Shown: in pieces, positions 34,111 to 42,913 of the stretch
Position numbering within the stretch: the stretch's first letter is position 1
Layout: each line of letters opens with the position of its first letter
Origin: Chitinophagales bacterium
GTDB taxonomy: Bacteria > Bacteroidota > Bacteroidia > Chitinophagales > Chitinophagaceae
Assembly: GCA_017303415.1 (NCBI GenBank)
Contig: JAFLBJ010000003.1
Location: 182,095-246,094 of the forward strand
DNA: 64,000 nt
Direction: 5' to 3'
Translations under genes and position numbers: made by a program
Notes under the pieces: generated by a model
Seen by the model: only the letters and a program-made list of their open reading frames with translations
What the model was told of the DNA's origin: nothing
The model's database searches: none

Positions 34111-34554
34111 TTACTTCTGTTGCTGCCAATACAATTCTTCCAGTGTCCGCATGGAATCCTGTAAGCCCGGACGAATAGGTTCTCCGATACTGTCCATATA
34201 ATACCGGTACTGCTGTATTTCATGGTAAACATCTTCAGGCATCTCGTTTTCCATCACTTCGTCCCCTGAACGGTCAAAATGCTGCGGCACTTTTACCTGG
34301 TCGATCTTAAAAGCCGGTCTGGGTTTAGCTACTATTGCAGAAACAAAAAAATACAGACTCAGCCCTCCGCTGAAAACACAGAAGGCAATCAGGAAAATCT
34401 TTAACCGCCGGGCCGGCATATTCTCAAATCGTTTATTCATCATATCACTGAATTTGGTCTGCACCAGTACAAAACCACCGGCAATTTTTCGGGCCAGTTT
34501 GTCCTGCAGCGGATTTTCATTGGGTTCCTTTCTTTTTCGTTTCCAAAACATCAT
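34111..34554 (-). CDS. TraL-position small membrane protein
   Basis: A 147-residue protein with a basic N-terminus (MMFWKRKRKEP), one transmembrane segment (RRLKIFLIAFCVFSGGLSLYFFVSAIVA) and a charged periplasmic tail. It lies exactly where TraL is found in CTnDOT-type elements, between traK (4-base overlap) and traM. It is longer than usual TraL and I cannot confirm homology by eye. Confidence 0.65.
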   Translation of the reverse strand: MMFWKRKRKEPNENPLQDKLARKIAGGFVLVQTKFSDMMNKRFENMPARRLKIFLIAFCVFSGGLSLYFFVSAIVAKPRPAFKIDQVKVPQHFDRSGDEVMENEMPEDVYHEIQQYRYYMDSIGEPIRPGLQDSMRTLEELYWQQQK

Positions 34555-35171
34555 TGCCGGTTTTCAACTTTTAGGTCAGCATTCTCCAGCGTTTTCCACC
34601 GCTCGATCAAAAACCCATGGGCATTATTATCTGAACGGGAAACATTTCTCAGGTATCCTTCCGTTATCAGGCTTCGTGTGACGATGGTGGTGGGCCTGAT
34701 AATCTTCTGCAGCCCCTTGTACCGGAAATAGTACGGGTAATCATTGGTGTTGATGATGATACTGTCCGCCTGTATCTCCTGGCTGATATTTCCCGAAATC
34801 AGGTTCGTGTAAAACCCATTTTCTTTCAGGTTGTCATATTGCTGTTTGGCAGAACCATCGGCGAGGTAAAGCGCCTTAGTCAGATTATTGCTGATCACCT
34901 TATCATCCGGATCCATCGTAAAGAAATAGTGATGGAACATCTTTACATGATCACGGGCCTCTACCGGTATATTATCCTTCCGGTCAGCGGCATAAGCTTC
35001 CAGGGCCTTTCCATTCGCCAGGATGAATATCTTTTGCTGCGACTGACTCGCTAACTGGTAACTTTTGTAACTGATGAACAAAGTCAGTATCAGGCAAACA
35101 ACCAAGACTCCAATGGAAAAAAGCCTTACCTGCCGGAATGCGGTGTCTATATTTTTAGTTGTTCTGAACAT
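34551..35171 (-). CDS. traK: Conjugative transposon protein TraK
   Basis: A 206-residue protein beginning MFRTTKNIDTAFRQVRLFSIGVLVVCLILTLFISYKSY, the TraK membrane anchor, then DNIPVEARDHVKMFHHYFFTMDPDD and YPYYFRYKGLQKIIRPT. TraK is the VirB8-like assembly protein of the pore. It directly abuts traJ (stop to start contiguous). Confidence 0.9.
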   Translation of the reverse strand: MFRTTKNIDTAFRQVRLFSIGVLVVCLILTLFISYKSYQLASQSQQKIFILANGKALEAYAADRKDNIPVEARDHVKMFHHYFFTMDPDDKVISNNLTKALYLADGSAKQQYDNLKENGFYTNLISGNISQEIQADSIIINTNDYPYYFRYKGLQKIIRPTTIVTRSLITEGYLRNVSRSDNNAHGFLIERWKTLENADLKVENRQ

Positions 35172-36320
35172 TTACTTTCCTTCAATTTTATCTTTGAAAT
35201 ATCCACCGGAGGCGCTGCTGTCAGCCATACTATTAGCCAACCGGTTATATGCAGCACCCATAGCATCCTTTGTCATCGACGCTGATCCGCTGGCGGTATT
35301 GCGGACAGAAGTGCTCATGATGTTGGTTACTTTTTGCAGCAGGGCATTATTACCACCTGCATGGATGATATAGTTTGCCACGGAGGGGACAGTGAAATAA
35401 CCAATGATCCCGATGATCATAAATATCAGGTAAGCCGTATCGGTGGTAGAGAAAAACGTATCACCATTAGTGGCTATCTGCTGCAGATCTTCTTTGAGCA
35501 TATTCTCCTGGATCTTACCCATGATGCCACCGAAGATGTTGGCAACCGGCAGCCACAAGAATATATTCAGATAACGGGCGATCCATACGGTGAGGGTATG
35601 CTGAAAGCCATCAAAGACCGCTATACCAAATACCAACGGGCCAAGGATCGCCAGAACGATCATATAAAAAGTGCGGATGGTATTGATGCAAAGAGCAGCG
35701 GCCTCAAATAATACCTTTAATACTTCTGCCATCCATTGTTTGATCTGGTTACGGAGGTTATAGCCAAATTTGTCAAAAGCAAAGCGGATATTATTGCCGA
35801 TACTTTTCAGCCATCCTTCTTTTTTATCTCCGTAATGATACTTATACCATTTATCCCGGTCGCCCCTTCCGGTCTCACCCACATACATCTGCCAATAGGC
35901 TGTTGTTTTGATGGCATCCTCCTTCATCTTTAACAATTGCGCTACGGCTGCATCGGAATCTTTTACCATCTGGGCAGTACCGGTAACGGTGGGTTTCATC
36001 AACTGGTTGATGAGTTGGATAACGGAAGGGAAAATCAAAATAGCAAAACCCAGCACAAAGGGCCGGAACAGTGGATAAAAATCAATAGCCTCCGCACGGG
36101 CAATATGCCCCCATACTCTGGTGGCAATATACCAGGTGGCAGCAAAACCGGCAATACCCCTTCCAACACCTATTAAACGGCTGCACAAAGGCATCATATC
36201 GTCATAAAGTTGTTCCAGCACTTCGTGCATGGAACGTATACGGGTGGCGATCTGGGCATCCGCCACAGAAGGCAATAATAAAACCACCAACACACAAATC
36301 AATCTCACAAATACTCTCAT
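35172..36320 (-). CDS. traJ: Conjugative transposon protein TraJ
   Basis: A 382-residue polytopic membrane protein with a signal-like N-terminus (VFVRLICVLVVLLLPSVADA) and several hydrophobic segments (FRPFVLGFAILIFPSVIQLI, FYMIVLAILGPLVFGIAVFDGF, IARYLNIFLWLPVANIFGGIMG, YLIFMIIGIIGYFTVPSVANYII). It ends in a small-residue tail. TraJ is the VirB6-like inner-membrane component. Confidence 0.9.
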   Translation of the reverse strand: MRVFVRLICVLVVLLLPSVADAQIATRIRSMHEVLEQLYDDMMPLCSRLIGVGRGIAGFAATWYIATRVWGHIARAEAIDFYPLFRPFVLGFAILIFPSVIQLINQLMKPTVTGTAQMVKDSDAAVAQLLKMKEDAIKTTAYWQMYVGETGRGDRDKWYKYHYGDKKEGWLKSIGNNIRFAFDKFGYNLRNQIKQWMAEVLKVLFEAAALCINTIRTFYMIVLAILGPLVFGIAVFDGFQHTLTVWIARYLNIFLWLPVANIFGGIMGKIQENMLKEDLQQIATNGDTFFSTTDTAYLIFMIIGIIGYFTVPSVANYIIHAGGNNALLQKVTNIMSTSVRNTASGSASMTKDAMGAAYNRLANSMADSSASGGYFKDKIEGK

Positions 36321-36324
36321 AGTT

Positions 36325-36945
36325 TCATTTTAAACCGTGGACCTTTCTCATTAAATCAATATCCATCTTCTCCTTTTCTCGTTGCAGAGAGAGGATAGCG
36401 GTGCCGTTATTGAATTCATTCAGGAAAGTATATTGCTCCATCACCTCATCATATATTTTGTCAATAGCCTGCAGCCGTTCATCATCACTCATACGAAGTT
36501 TACCTGCCGTGACCACCATAGCCAGTTCATCCAGTGTTTTCAGACATTCTTTCAGCAGGTTGGCATATACATTTCCCAGGTACTCGATTTCAGTTATCGT
36601 AAATTGTTTGGTGCCCCGGAATTCTGCGAGTGCAGCTTTACTTTCTTTCACCAGTTTCAATTGAACCCTGATAATGTCCGCAACCTTACTGTATTGCTTT
36701 ACAGCAGGACTGACCTGTAACAATCCGTCCAGGAAATCCCGGTGCAGGTTGAAATTGCCCTGAGAAATATTTTTGATTGAGGTATAGCCCTTCTCCAGAA
36801 TCTGGTAACCTGTCTTCATATGCGAGAGCATGAGTTTTAGCTGAGCCAGTTTTTCTACATTCAGAAGGAGTTGCTTGGCTTCCTGTGATTGTGAAAAACA
36901 GGTGCTGTGAATAACCAGTGTCAGCAGTATCAGTAACTTTTTCAT
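36325..36945 (-). CDS. TraI-like/VirB5-like exported protein, second copy
   Basis: A 206-residue protein with a signal peptide (MKKLLILLTLVIHSTCFSQ) and a mostly helical body ending NNGTAILSLQREKEKMDIDLMRKVHGLK. It shares length, secondary structure and the C-terminal pattern with the next upstream gene (36968-37636), so the two look like an old tandem duplication. It may be a minor pilus-associated periplasmic component. Confidence 0.7.
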   Translation of the reverse strand: MKKLLILLTLVIHSTCFSQSQEAKQLLLNVEKLAQLKLMLSHMKTGYQILEKGYTSIKNISQGNFNLHRDFLDGLLQVSPAVKQYSKVADIIRVQLKLVKESKAALAEFRGTKQFTITEIEYLGNVYANLLKECLKTLDELAMVVTAGKLRMSDDERLQAIDKIYDEVMEQYTFLNEFNNGTAILSLQREKEKMDIDLMRKVHGLK

Positions 36946-36967
36946 AATAATGTATTTTACCCCCCCT

Positions 36968-37636
36968 TTAGGGGTTGGGGGTTAATCCGTATAATTTTTT
37001 AATATATTCGATCTCACCTCTCGCAGATGCCCGCTGAAGACTGATAAGTTTATTCTGGTTGTTAAACTCTTTCAGGTCCATGAACCCCTTTTCCATTTCA
37101 TCAGCGGCTGTATTGATAATTTCCATCCTTGCCGCATCAGTCATCTGGGTGGTAAAGGCATTCACAACAAGGAGCAACTGGTCAATAGCCTTGACACTTT
37201 CTCCCAGCATTCCGGTATAGACCTCGCTCATATACTCCAGTTCTGCGGCCGAAAAATTCCGGTCCTGCCGGAACAGGGCCCAGGTTGCCTTGTATTCCTT
37301 TACCATGGCCACCTGGTCTTCAATTATATCTTTGATCCGGTGATAATAACTAAGCGCATTTTTTACCTTCTTTAGTTCCTGGAAATACTCATCATAGAGT
37401 TTTCGCTGCTTTTCCACCCAACCGCTGATCTCTGTTAACTTCGTTTTGGATAAAACATTCTCCAAGGTTTTTTGGGCATTCTGCAGCCAGATCGTTTTAT
37501 TCTGGAGTTTCTGGATCTTCAGGTCAACCGCCACAATCACTTTTTTGATACCGGCTTTGATAATCTCGGCTATCGGAAACTGGGCCTGGCAATGCACACT
37601 CAGAAGTATCGCCAGCGTTATCATTAATTTTTTCAT
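36968..37636 (-). CDS. TraI-like/VirB5-like exported protein, first copy
   Basis: A 222-residue protein with signal peptide MKKLMITLAILLSVHCQAQ and a helical body (KTIWLQNAQKTLENVLSKTKLTEISGWVEKQRKLYDEYFQEL) ending QNKLISLQRASARGEIEYIKKLYGL. It sits at the place of traI in this type of element. The gap to the second copy holds a run of C and a matching run of G (36961-36984) that can form a small hairpin. Confidence 0.72.
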   Translation of the reverse strand: MKKLMITLAILLSVHCQAQFPIAEIIKAGIKKVIVAVDLKIQKLQNKTIWLQNAQKTLENVLSKTKLTEISGWVEKQRKLYDEYFQELKKVKNALSYYHRIKDIIEDQVAMVKEYKATWALFRQDRNFSAAELEYMSEVYTGMLGESVKAIDQLLLVVNAFTTQMTDAARMEIINTAADEMEKGFMDLKEFNNQNKLISLQRASARGEIEYIKKLYGLTPNP

Positions 37637-37652
37637 ACACTAATTTTTATGG

Positions 37653-37694
37653 ATACAGGTGTCCTCCCGAAATTTCGGGAGGACGATCCTGTAT
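37653..37694 (-). terminator. Strong hairpin inside the tra operon
   Basis: A perfect 24-base palindrome at 37661-37684 (half-site GTCCTCCCGAAA) is extended by ATACAGG (37653-37659) pairing with CCTGTAT (37688-37694). It lies in the 94-base gap between the cysteine-rich lipoprotein gene and the first TraI-like gene. No long U tract follows on the minus strand, so it is more likely an RNA processing or partial-termination site than a full terminator. Confidence 0.6.
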
Positions 37695-37730
37695 AGCCGC
37701 AACCAGGAATGGACATGAAAAAGATCTTCT

Positions 37731-38477
37731 TTAATTGATGGTCAGTTCGCAGCCATTGCAACCACCCTCACAGAAATATATTTTCTTAGCTGCTGGTTCA
37801 CCCGTTCTTGGCGGGAGATTAATCACCTTTAACATGCAGGCCTGGGTACCTTCACAGTCACAACTTGCTTTTTCAAGAAAAACCTTCTCCTGCTGTACCA
37901 GATAGAATGATACACCCAGTACAGAAAATTTACCATAGGCCTCCAGCGGAGAAACATTGTTGCTGATGACCCGGATCATTTCCTGCACTTCCGGCAAACT
38001 GAAAAATGCTTCCTTATCTGCAAGATGGATCACCCGGTCAACACTATAGCCTTTGTAGGTAAACTTTCCGGTACAGGACCCTGTACAGGATGATTGAAGA
38101 CATCCAAAGCCAAGACCGTCCGCATAAAATACCTGGCAGGCATTATTCACCACACTGCAATAGCAGGCGTAAGTGGCAAACACCGGTAGTGCCTTCTCTG
38201 TAAACGATATTTCCTTAGAAAGAAAAGCATATCCTTCAGGCAATTCGACCCTTATTTCCATGTTATCCGGAGTGATACACAGTTTTGTACCCGCCGGCAA
38301 TATGATACCGGTTTCCCCTGCCTTTACGGGCTTATCAGTTAATATTTCCTTGCCGCAGACAGCCATCTTTGCCGCGGCATTTGCAGTTTTACCCACTTCA
38401 GTTCCGGATTGCTCTTTCTTTTTGCAGGCAACGAAAAGCAGGGTACTTAACAAACACACACAAATCATTCGCTTCAT
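37731..38477 (-). CDS. Cysteine-rich lipoprotein inside the tra operon
   Basis: A 248-residue protein with a lipobox (LLSTLLFVAC, C18) and more than fifteen further cysteines in clusters: YACYCSVVNNAC, GCLQSSCTGSCTGKF, SCDCEGTQAC and CEGGCNGCELTIN. These suggest several disulfides or a metal site in the periplasm or on the surface. It overlaps the VirB4 gene by 4 bases, so it belongs to the operon. I recognise no family; no counterpart is in the classical CTnDOT order. Confidence 0.75.
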   Translation of the reverse strand: MKRMICVCLLSTLLFVACKKKEQSGTEVGKTANAAAKMAVCGKEILTDKPVKAGETGIILPAGTKLCITPDNMEIRVELPEGYAFLSKEISFTEKALPVFATYACYCSVVNNACQVFYADGLGFGCLQSSCTGSCTGKFTYKGYSVDRVIHLADKEAFFSLPEVQEMIRVISNNVSPLEAYGKFSVLGVSFYLVQQEKVFLEKASCDCEGTQACMLKVINLPPRTGEPAAKKIYFCEGGCNGCELTIN

Positions 38478-40945
38478 AATACTTGGTTTTTATTGTTTAA
38501 ATAATGAGTAATCGCTTTTTCTATATTCCCGTTAAATTGCTCGGCCAGTTGCATTACTTTGAATTTTTCAGTTTCTTCTGTTGTATAGGCCAGGTATTCC
38601 TCTGCAGATACTTCCACCCGGTAAACTTTGGAAAGCATACCTCCGAGGGATATAAAAACCTCTTTATATTTTTTACCGGGATCGTTGGCCTTATTGATAG
38701 AAAGCACCTGGGCTTTTTCTTTTTCAGTCAGCCCGAGTAATTCCTGGATCTGGTCAAACTTGTTCTGGTATTTGGACTGATCAAGAAGTATCTTACAATC
38801 AGAATTATTAATAATGGCCTGCTTCACAACCGGGGAGGAAATAATATCTTCTACCTCCTGGGTTACTACGATGGCTTCGCCAAAGAACTTACGGACCGTT
38901 TTAAAAAGATACTTGATATACTCTGCCATACCCTCCCGGGCAATCGCCTTCCAGGCCTCCTCAATCAGGATCATCTTACGGATACCTTTCAGTTTCCGCA
39001 TCTTTGAAATAAACACTTCCATGATGATGATCGTAACGACCGGGAACAGGATCGGGTGATCTTTGATATTATCCAGTTCAAAAACGATAAATCGTTCCTG
39101 TAACAGGTCCAGGTTTTCGGTGGCATTCAGCAGGTAATCAAATTCGCCACCTTTATAGTATGGCCGGAGTACATATAAAAAATTTGAAACATCAAAATCC
39201 TTTTCCTTGACTTCATCCCGCTTCAGTACTTCAACAAAATCGGTTTGCAGAAATTCATAAAAAGTATCAAAGCATTTGAAAACTTCCTTCTCCCCTTCAG
39301 GGGCGGGGGTATAATAAAGCTGCAAAGCATTGGAAAGTGCAACATACTCGCTGCGATTAAACGTTTCATTATCCTTTTTCCAAAGAGCCAGTAATAAAGT
39401 CTTGATGCTTTCCTTTTTTTCGGTATCCAGCATATCGCCTTCCCCGATATGAAAGGGATTGAAACGAATGGGATTCTTTTCCTCATAAGTGAAATAATAT
39501 CCTTTCACTAGCTGGCAAAGCCCTTTATAACTATGCCCTACATCCACCAGCACAACATGTGTTCCCTGTTCATAGTAGGAACGCACCATATGATTGGTAA
39601 AAAAACTCTTTCCGCTTCCGGAAGGCCCCAGAATAAATTTATTCCGGTTGGTGATCAAGCCTTTTTTCATCGGCTCATCACTGATGTCCACATGCACCGG
39701 TTTGCCATACTGCCGGTCGCCTAATCGGATTCCACAGGGAGAAACCGATGACCGGTAATTGGTCTCCAGGTTCAGGAAGCAACAGGCCTGTTCAGCAAAT
39801 GTGTCAAATGAATCATTCATGGGAAAGTCGGCTTCATTACCCGGTATGCCCGCCCAGAAGATCTGAGGCACCCCCGACAGCTCTTGCTTCGGTACCGCAT
39901 CCATCTGGGACAGGGCTGATGATACCAGGTTTCTTGTGTCCTTCAACCCGTCTTTACTATCCGTCCACACTAACACATTGAAATGGGATTTCACAGGTAG
40001 TCTTTGCTGGCTGATGGCTTCATTCAAAAATTCATTGGTGGCATCCCGGCTAATGGCATTTTCTCTCGAATAGGCACTCAGAGAATGCAGCCGGAGTCTC
40101 TTGCTTTCCAGTTTCTGAATCGTTTTCTGCGGGTCTTCAATAAAAATGTACTGGTTATAAATATGATTGCAGGGTAACAGTTGCCCTAATGGAGAGGCAA
40201 AGCCAACACTGAACTTAGTTTTATCTGTAGAGTACTTGTCATAGTTGATCCGGGAACCGCAATAAGATGGTAAATCAGCGGCATCGGCAAGAGTAAACAA
40301 CTGGCAATGATTGGGTCCGACTTTCAGGCCATCATCAAAGCTGATATCATGGAGAATAAAGGATTTTTCATTGGGTTGCAGGTTCAGGTATCGTTCTACT
40401 AGTCCGCAGTATTGTTGTTCACCGCTCAGTTCTTCATTGGTAAGTCTTTTCAATTGCATTAACCCGCTGTCATTGAGAATACGTTCAAACTGTCCCGCAT
40501 TATCCAGGAAATCCTGTAAAAGCTGTGGCTTCAATGTTTGCTCCGGAACAATGGACCGCCGCAGTAAATTGGAAAATAGAGAGGAACCGGGTTTTCTCCC
40601 GGCTGGCTTTTTGGTCAGTAGGATATAACACTGGTGATCCAGGTAAGGCCGTTCATTAAAAAACCGTTCGCTGGCACGGGATAAAAAACTAACGCCGATA
40701 GCGCTGAAATCTGCAGCATGTTTGGATTCGGTGAACCAGTCCTGCTTATGAAAGACGGTTCCCGAAGGAAGTATCTTAATGGCACGGATCAGGGTTTGGT
40801 GCAATACTTCGTACTCCTGGTCTGACAAGGTAAAGAGTTCGGGTAGTTGCACTTCATAAGCAATGGTAACATCACCTTGCTTGGACAAAATGCAATCATG
40901 CTCCACGCCAAAAATGGGTAGTATATCTTTTATTTGTTTTTCCAC
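38474..40945 (-). CDS. traG: TraG, VirB4-like conjugation ATPase
   Basis: An 823-residue protein. The Walker A FILGPSGSGKSFFTNH is at residues 438-452 and Walker B KMILIEEAWKAI about 200 further, with the VTQEVEDI and SVSPCGIRLGDRQYGKPVHVD segments seen in this class. It powers assembly of the mating pore at the inner membrane. It overlaps both flanking genes by a few bases (16 with traF, 4 with the lipoprotein gene). Confidence 0.93.
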   Translation of the reverse strand: MEKQIKDILPIFGVEHDCILSKQGDVTIAYEVQLPELFTLSDQEYEVLHQTLIRAIKILPSGTVFHKQDWFTESKHAADFSAIGVSFLSRASERFFNERPYLDHQCYILLTKKPAGRKPGSSLFSNLLRRSIVPEQTLKPQLLQDFLDNAGQFERILNDSGLMQLKRLTNEELSGEQQYCGLVERYLNLQPNEKSFILHDISFDDGLKVGPNHCQLFTLADAADLPSYCGSRINYDKYSTDKTKFSVGFASPLGQLLPCNHIYNQYIFIEDPQKTIQKLESKRLRLHSLSAYSRENAISRDATNEFLNEAISQQRLPVKSHFNVLVWTDSKDGLKDTRNLVSSALSQMDAVPKQELSGVPQIFWAGIPGNEADFPMNDSFDTFAEQACCFLNLETNYRSSVSPCGIRLGDRQYGKPVHVDISDEPMKKGLITNRNKFILGPSGSGKSFFTNHMVRSYYEQGTHVVLVDVGHSYKGLCQLVKGYYFTYEEKNPIRFNPFHIGEGDMLDTEKKESIKTLLLALWKKDNETFNRSEYVALSNALQLYYTPAPEGEKEVFKCFDTFYEFLQTDFVEVLKRDEVKEKDFDVSNFLYVLRPYYKGGEFDYLLNATENLDLLQERFIVFELDNIKDHPILFPVVTIIIMEVFISKMRKLKGIRKMILIEEAWKAIAREGMAEYIKYLFKTVRKFFGEAIVVTQEVEDIISSPVVKQAIINNSDCKILLDQSKYQNKFDQIQELLGLTEKEKAQVLSINKANDPGKKYKEVFISLGGMLSKVYRVEVSAEEYLAYTTEETEKFKVMQLAEQFNGNIEKAITHYLNNKNQVL

Positions 40946-41256
40946 AGTCCGGTGAAGGTTTTTCTTGAATAGATTTTTACAACCGATGGAACGGATCTTC
41001 TCGCCAGGGTTTTCATCATTCCATGCTCCCCGTATTGGCGGCTGAGTTTATAGACATGCATAAACAAACCCGTTCCTGCAACAACGATGATCAGTAAACA
41101 AATAAATGTGTTAACCCCGCAGATATACAGGATGGCAAACAGGATCAACAGGGCCAGTAAGCCGCCACCCAGGTACCAGATATATTGCGCCTTCAGTCCC
41201 TTGAATTCTATCGGTCGGTTGATGCCCTTATTTACAGTATATACACTAGTTGACAT
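40930..41256 (-). CDS. traF: TraF (DUF4133), VirB3-like
   Basis: A 108-residue protein starting MSTSVYTVNKGINRPIEFKGLKAQYIWYLGGGLLALLILFAILYICG, the typical DUF4133 start, with two adjacent transmembrane segments and a basic tail. Part of the inner-membrane pore complex with TraG. It overlaps the T9SS-protein gene by 11 bases, so that unusual gene is firmly built into the operon. Confidence 0.9.
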   Translation of the reverse strand: MSTSVYTVNKGINRPIEFKGLKAQYIWYLGGGLLALLILFAILYICGVNTFICLLIIVVAGTGLFMHVYKLSRQYGEHGMMKTLARRSVPSVVKIYSRKTFTGLWKNK

Positions 41257-42484
41257 ACAGGAATTGTTGAGTGAATTTTTTGCTGGAATTGCGCAGTACG
41301 AGCTGGTAAATACCCGGAGCCAGTCCGTTCATATCAATCTGCCGGATCAGGTCGCCATTGATATGATCAATTAACTTGTTTCGGACAGCTTGCCCATCAG
41401 GTGAAATAACCGTGAGAATATACCTTCCCGGATCAGCATTTTTTAATCGCAGGGACAATTCTGCTCCGGTAACAGGATTGGGATAAATGCTGAAAGACTG
41501 ATCTGTCGCAGTGACCGGGATATTTCTTCTTACAACCACCACATTACTGTATAAAACACTGCCCGAATTTTCAGTAGCCTTGATCCGGTAATAGGTGATT
41601 GCTGCTGTCTGGCTGCTGGAATAAGTATAATCAGTCCTTTCTCCACTATTACCGGTAGGTAGTATTGTTCCGGTTGGCTGAAAGACAACAGCATCCGATG
41701 AACTTTCAATGGTATAATGTTGAATCTCGGATTCAGTCATATTGGACCAGGAAATGGTTACCCGGTCAATTGCGTCAATCTCAGCCCTGACATTGGCAAA
41801 ACGAACTGGCAATACGACAGTTCCGCTTGTATCATAAGATAGCAATCCCCTCCGCACTAATTGAAGCGGGCCACCACAATGAAAATTATACAGGTTATAG
41901 GGAGGCCCAGGGAATACGGACTCCGGGCTGAAATTGACATTGCCCGGATTAAAATAATAAGGATGCATAAAATCATACCAGGGCAAACAAATATTCGGGG
42001 CGGGAAAACATTCAATCGGCTGACCCGTACCTCCGTCCACATCCCAGTAAGAAACCGTGATAAAGCCACAATCCAGTTCATGGCCATTCACTACATAATG
42101 TGTGGCAGCATTGGGATCACAATCAATATAGTTCAGCCCAAGGGTATTGTAATAAGAAACGACTTTAGGGGCTGGCCAGGCATAGCCTGGGTAATTATTA
42201 CCCGTGGAATCCAGAACCCCACCCATCACATTACCATATTGCAATCCCTGTTTATACACCCAGATATCATAATTGGATAATACAACAGGCGTAAATACAT
42301 TCTGTGTGCCATTAAAACTGACTGTAAAGAAGGAAAGTATCAACCGGTTTTCTCTTTTCGGGGGATTGGGTGAATCATCCACCAATCTGGTTTCAGTATA
42401 TCTTGCTCTAACACCGATATACTGTGTAAACCCAAAGAAATGCATACAGAGCAATGCAAGCAAAAGAATAAACTTCATTTTCAT
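41246..42484 (-). CDS. Secreted protein with T9SS type A sorting domain, inserted between traE and traF
   Basis: A 412-residue protein with signal peptide MKMKFILLLALLCMHFFGFTQ. The middle (residues 60-210) is rich in Y, P, N and C with no family I can name, followed by a fibronectin-III-like stretch (DRVTISWSNMTESEIQHYTIESSSDAVVFQ). The last 80 residues (FSIYPNPVTGAELSLRLKN to KKFTQQFLYVN) are a classic type IX secretion C-terminal domain, so the product should be placed on the outer surface. It is coupled to traF by an 11-base overlap. It may be an adhesin or entry-exclusion protein of the element; this is inference. Confidence 0.85.
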   Translation of the reverse strand: MKMKFILLLALLCMHFFGFTQYIGVRARYTETRLVDDSPNPPKRENRLILSFFTVSFNGTQNVFTPVVLSNYDIWVYKQGLQYGNVMGGVLDSTGNNYPGYAWPAPKVVSYYNTLGLNYIDCDPNAATHYVVNGHELDCGFITVSYWDVDGGTGQPIECFPAPNICLPWYDFMHPYYFNPGNVNFSPESVFPGPPYNLYNFHCGGPLQLVRRGLLSYDTSGTVVLPVRFANVRAEIDAIDRVTISWSNMTESEIQHYTIESSSDAVVFQPTGTILPTGNSGERTDYTYSSSQTAAITYYRIKATENSGSVLYSNVVVVRRNIPVTATDQSFSIYPNPVTGAELSLRLKNADPGRYILTVISPDGQAVRNKLIDHINGDLIRQIDMNGLAPGIYQLVLRNSSKKFTQQFLYVN

Positions 42485-42551
42485 AAGTATTGATTTAATT
42501 GTTGATAATCATTTTAAATTGCCCCTCCTTTCAGGGAGGGGTTGGGGAGGG

Positions 42552-42845
42552 CTACACACCAAAAAAGCTTCGGATGACTGTGGCTACCACCACAAGGAAC
42601 ACGCAGGACCCGAACCAGGCAGCAGCAACTTTGCTGGTATCCGGGTCACCGCTGTTCCATTTTGAATAAACCTTTACGGCGCCGATCAAACCAAGCACCG
42701 CGCCAACAGCATACATCAAGTTGGTGCCTGAAGCGAAATAACTTCGGACTTTTGTATTGGCTTCATTGATACCGGCATTGCCATCCTGGGCAAATGCACA
42801 GGCGGTTATGATCATTAACAAAAAGAACAGACTCCTTTTTTTCAT
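42552..42845 (-). CDS. traE: TraE (DUF4134), VirB2-like pilin
   Basis: A 97-residue protein with signal peptide MKKRSLFFLLMIITACAFAQ and two hydrophobic segments (SGTNLMYAVGAVLGLIGAVKVY and AAAWFGSCVFLVVVATVIRSFFGV), the DUF4134 pattern. It is the likely pilin-like subunit. A GC-rich run (42521-42552, GGGAGGGG type) forms a small hairpin just downstream. Confidence 0.92.
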   Translation of the reverse strand: MKKRSLFFLLMIITACAFAQDGNAGINEANTKVRSYFASGTNLMYAVGAVLGLIGAVKVYSKWNSGDPDTSKVAAAWFGSCVFLVVVATVIRSFFGV

Positions 42846-42913
42846 ACTCTCAGATTTTAGTTTTCATTTATATTGTTCCCATATGGGGAAATAGGGTGCG
42901 GTGCTCCATCACG

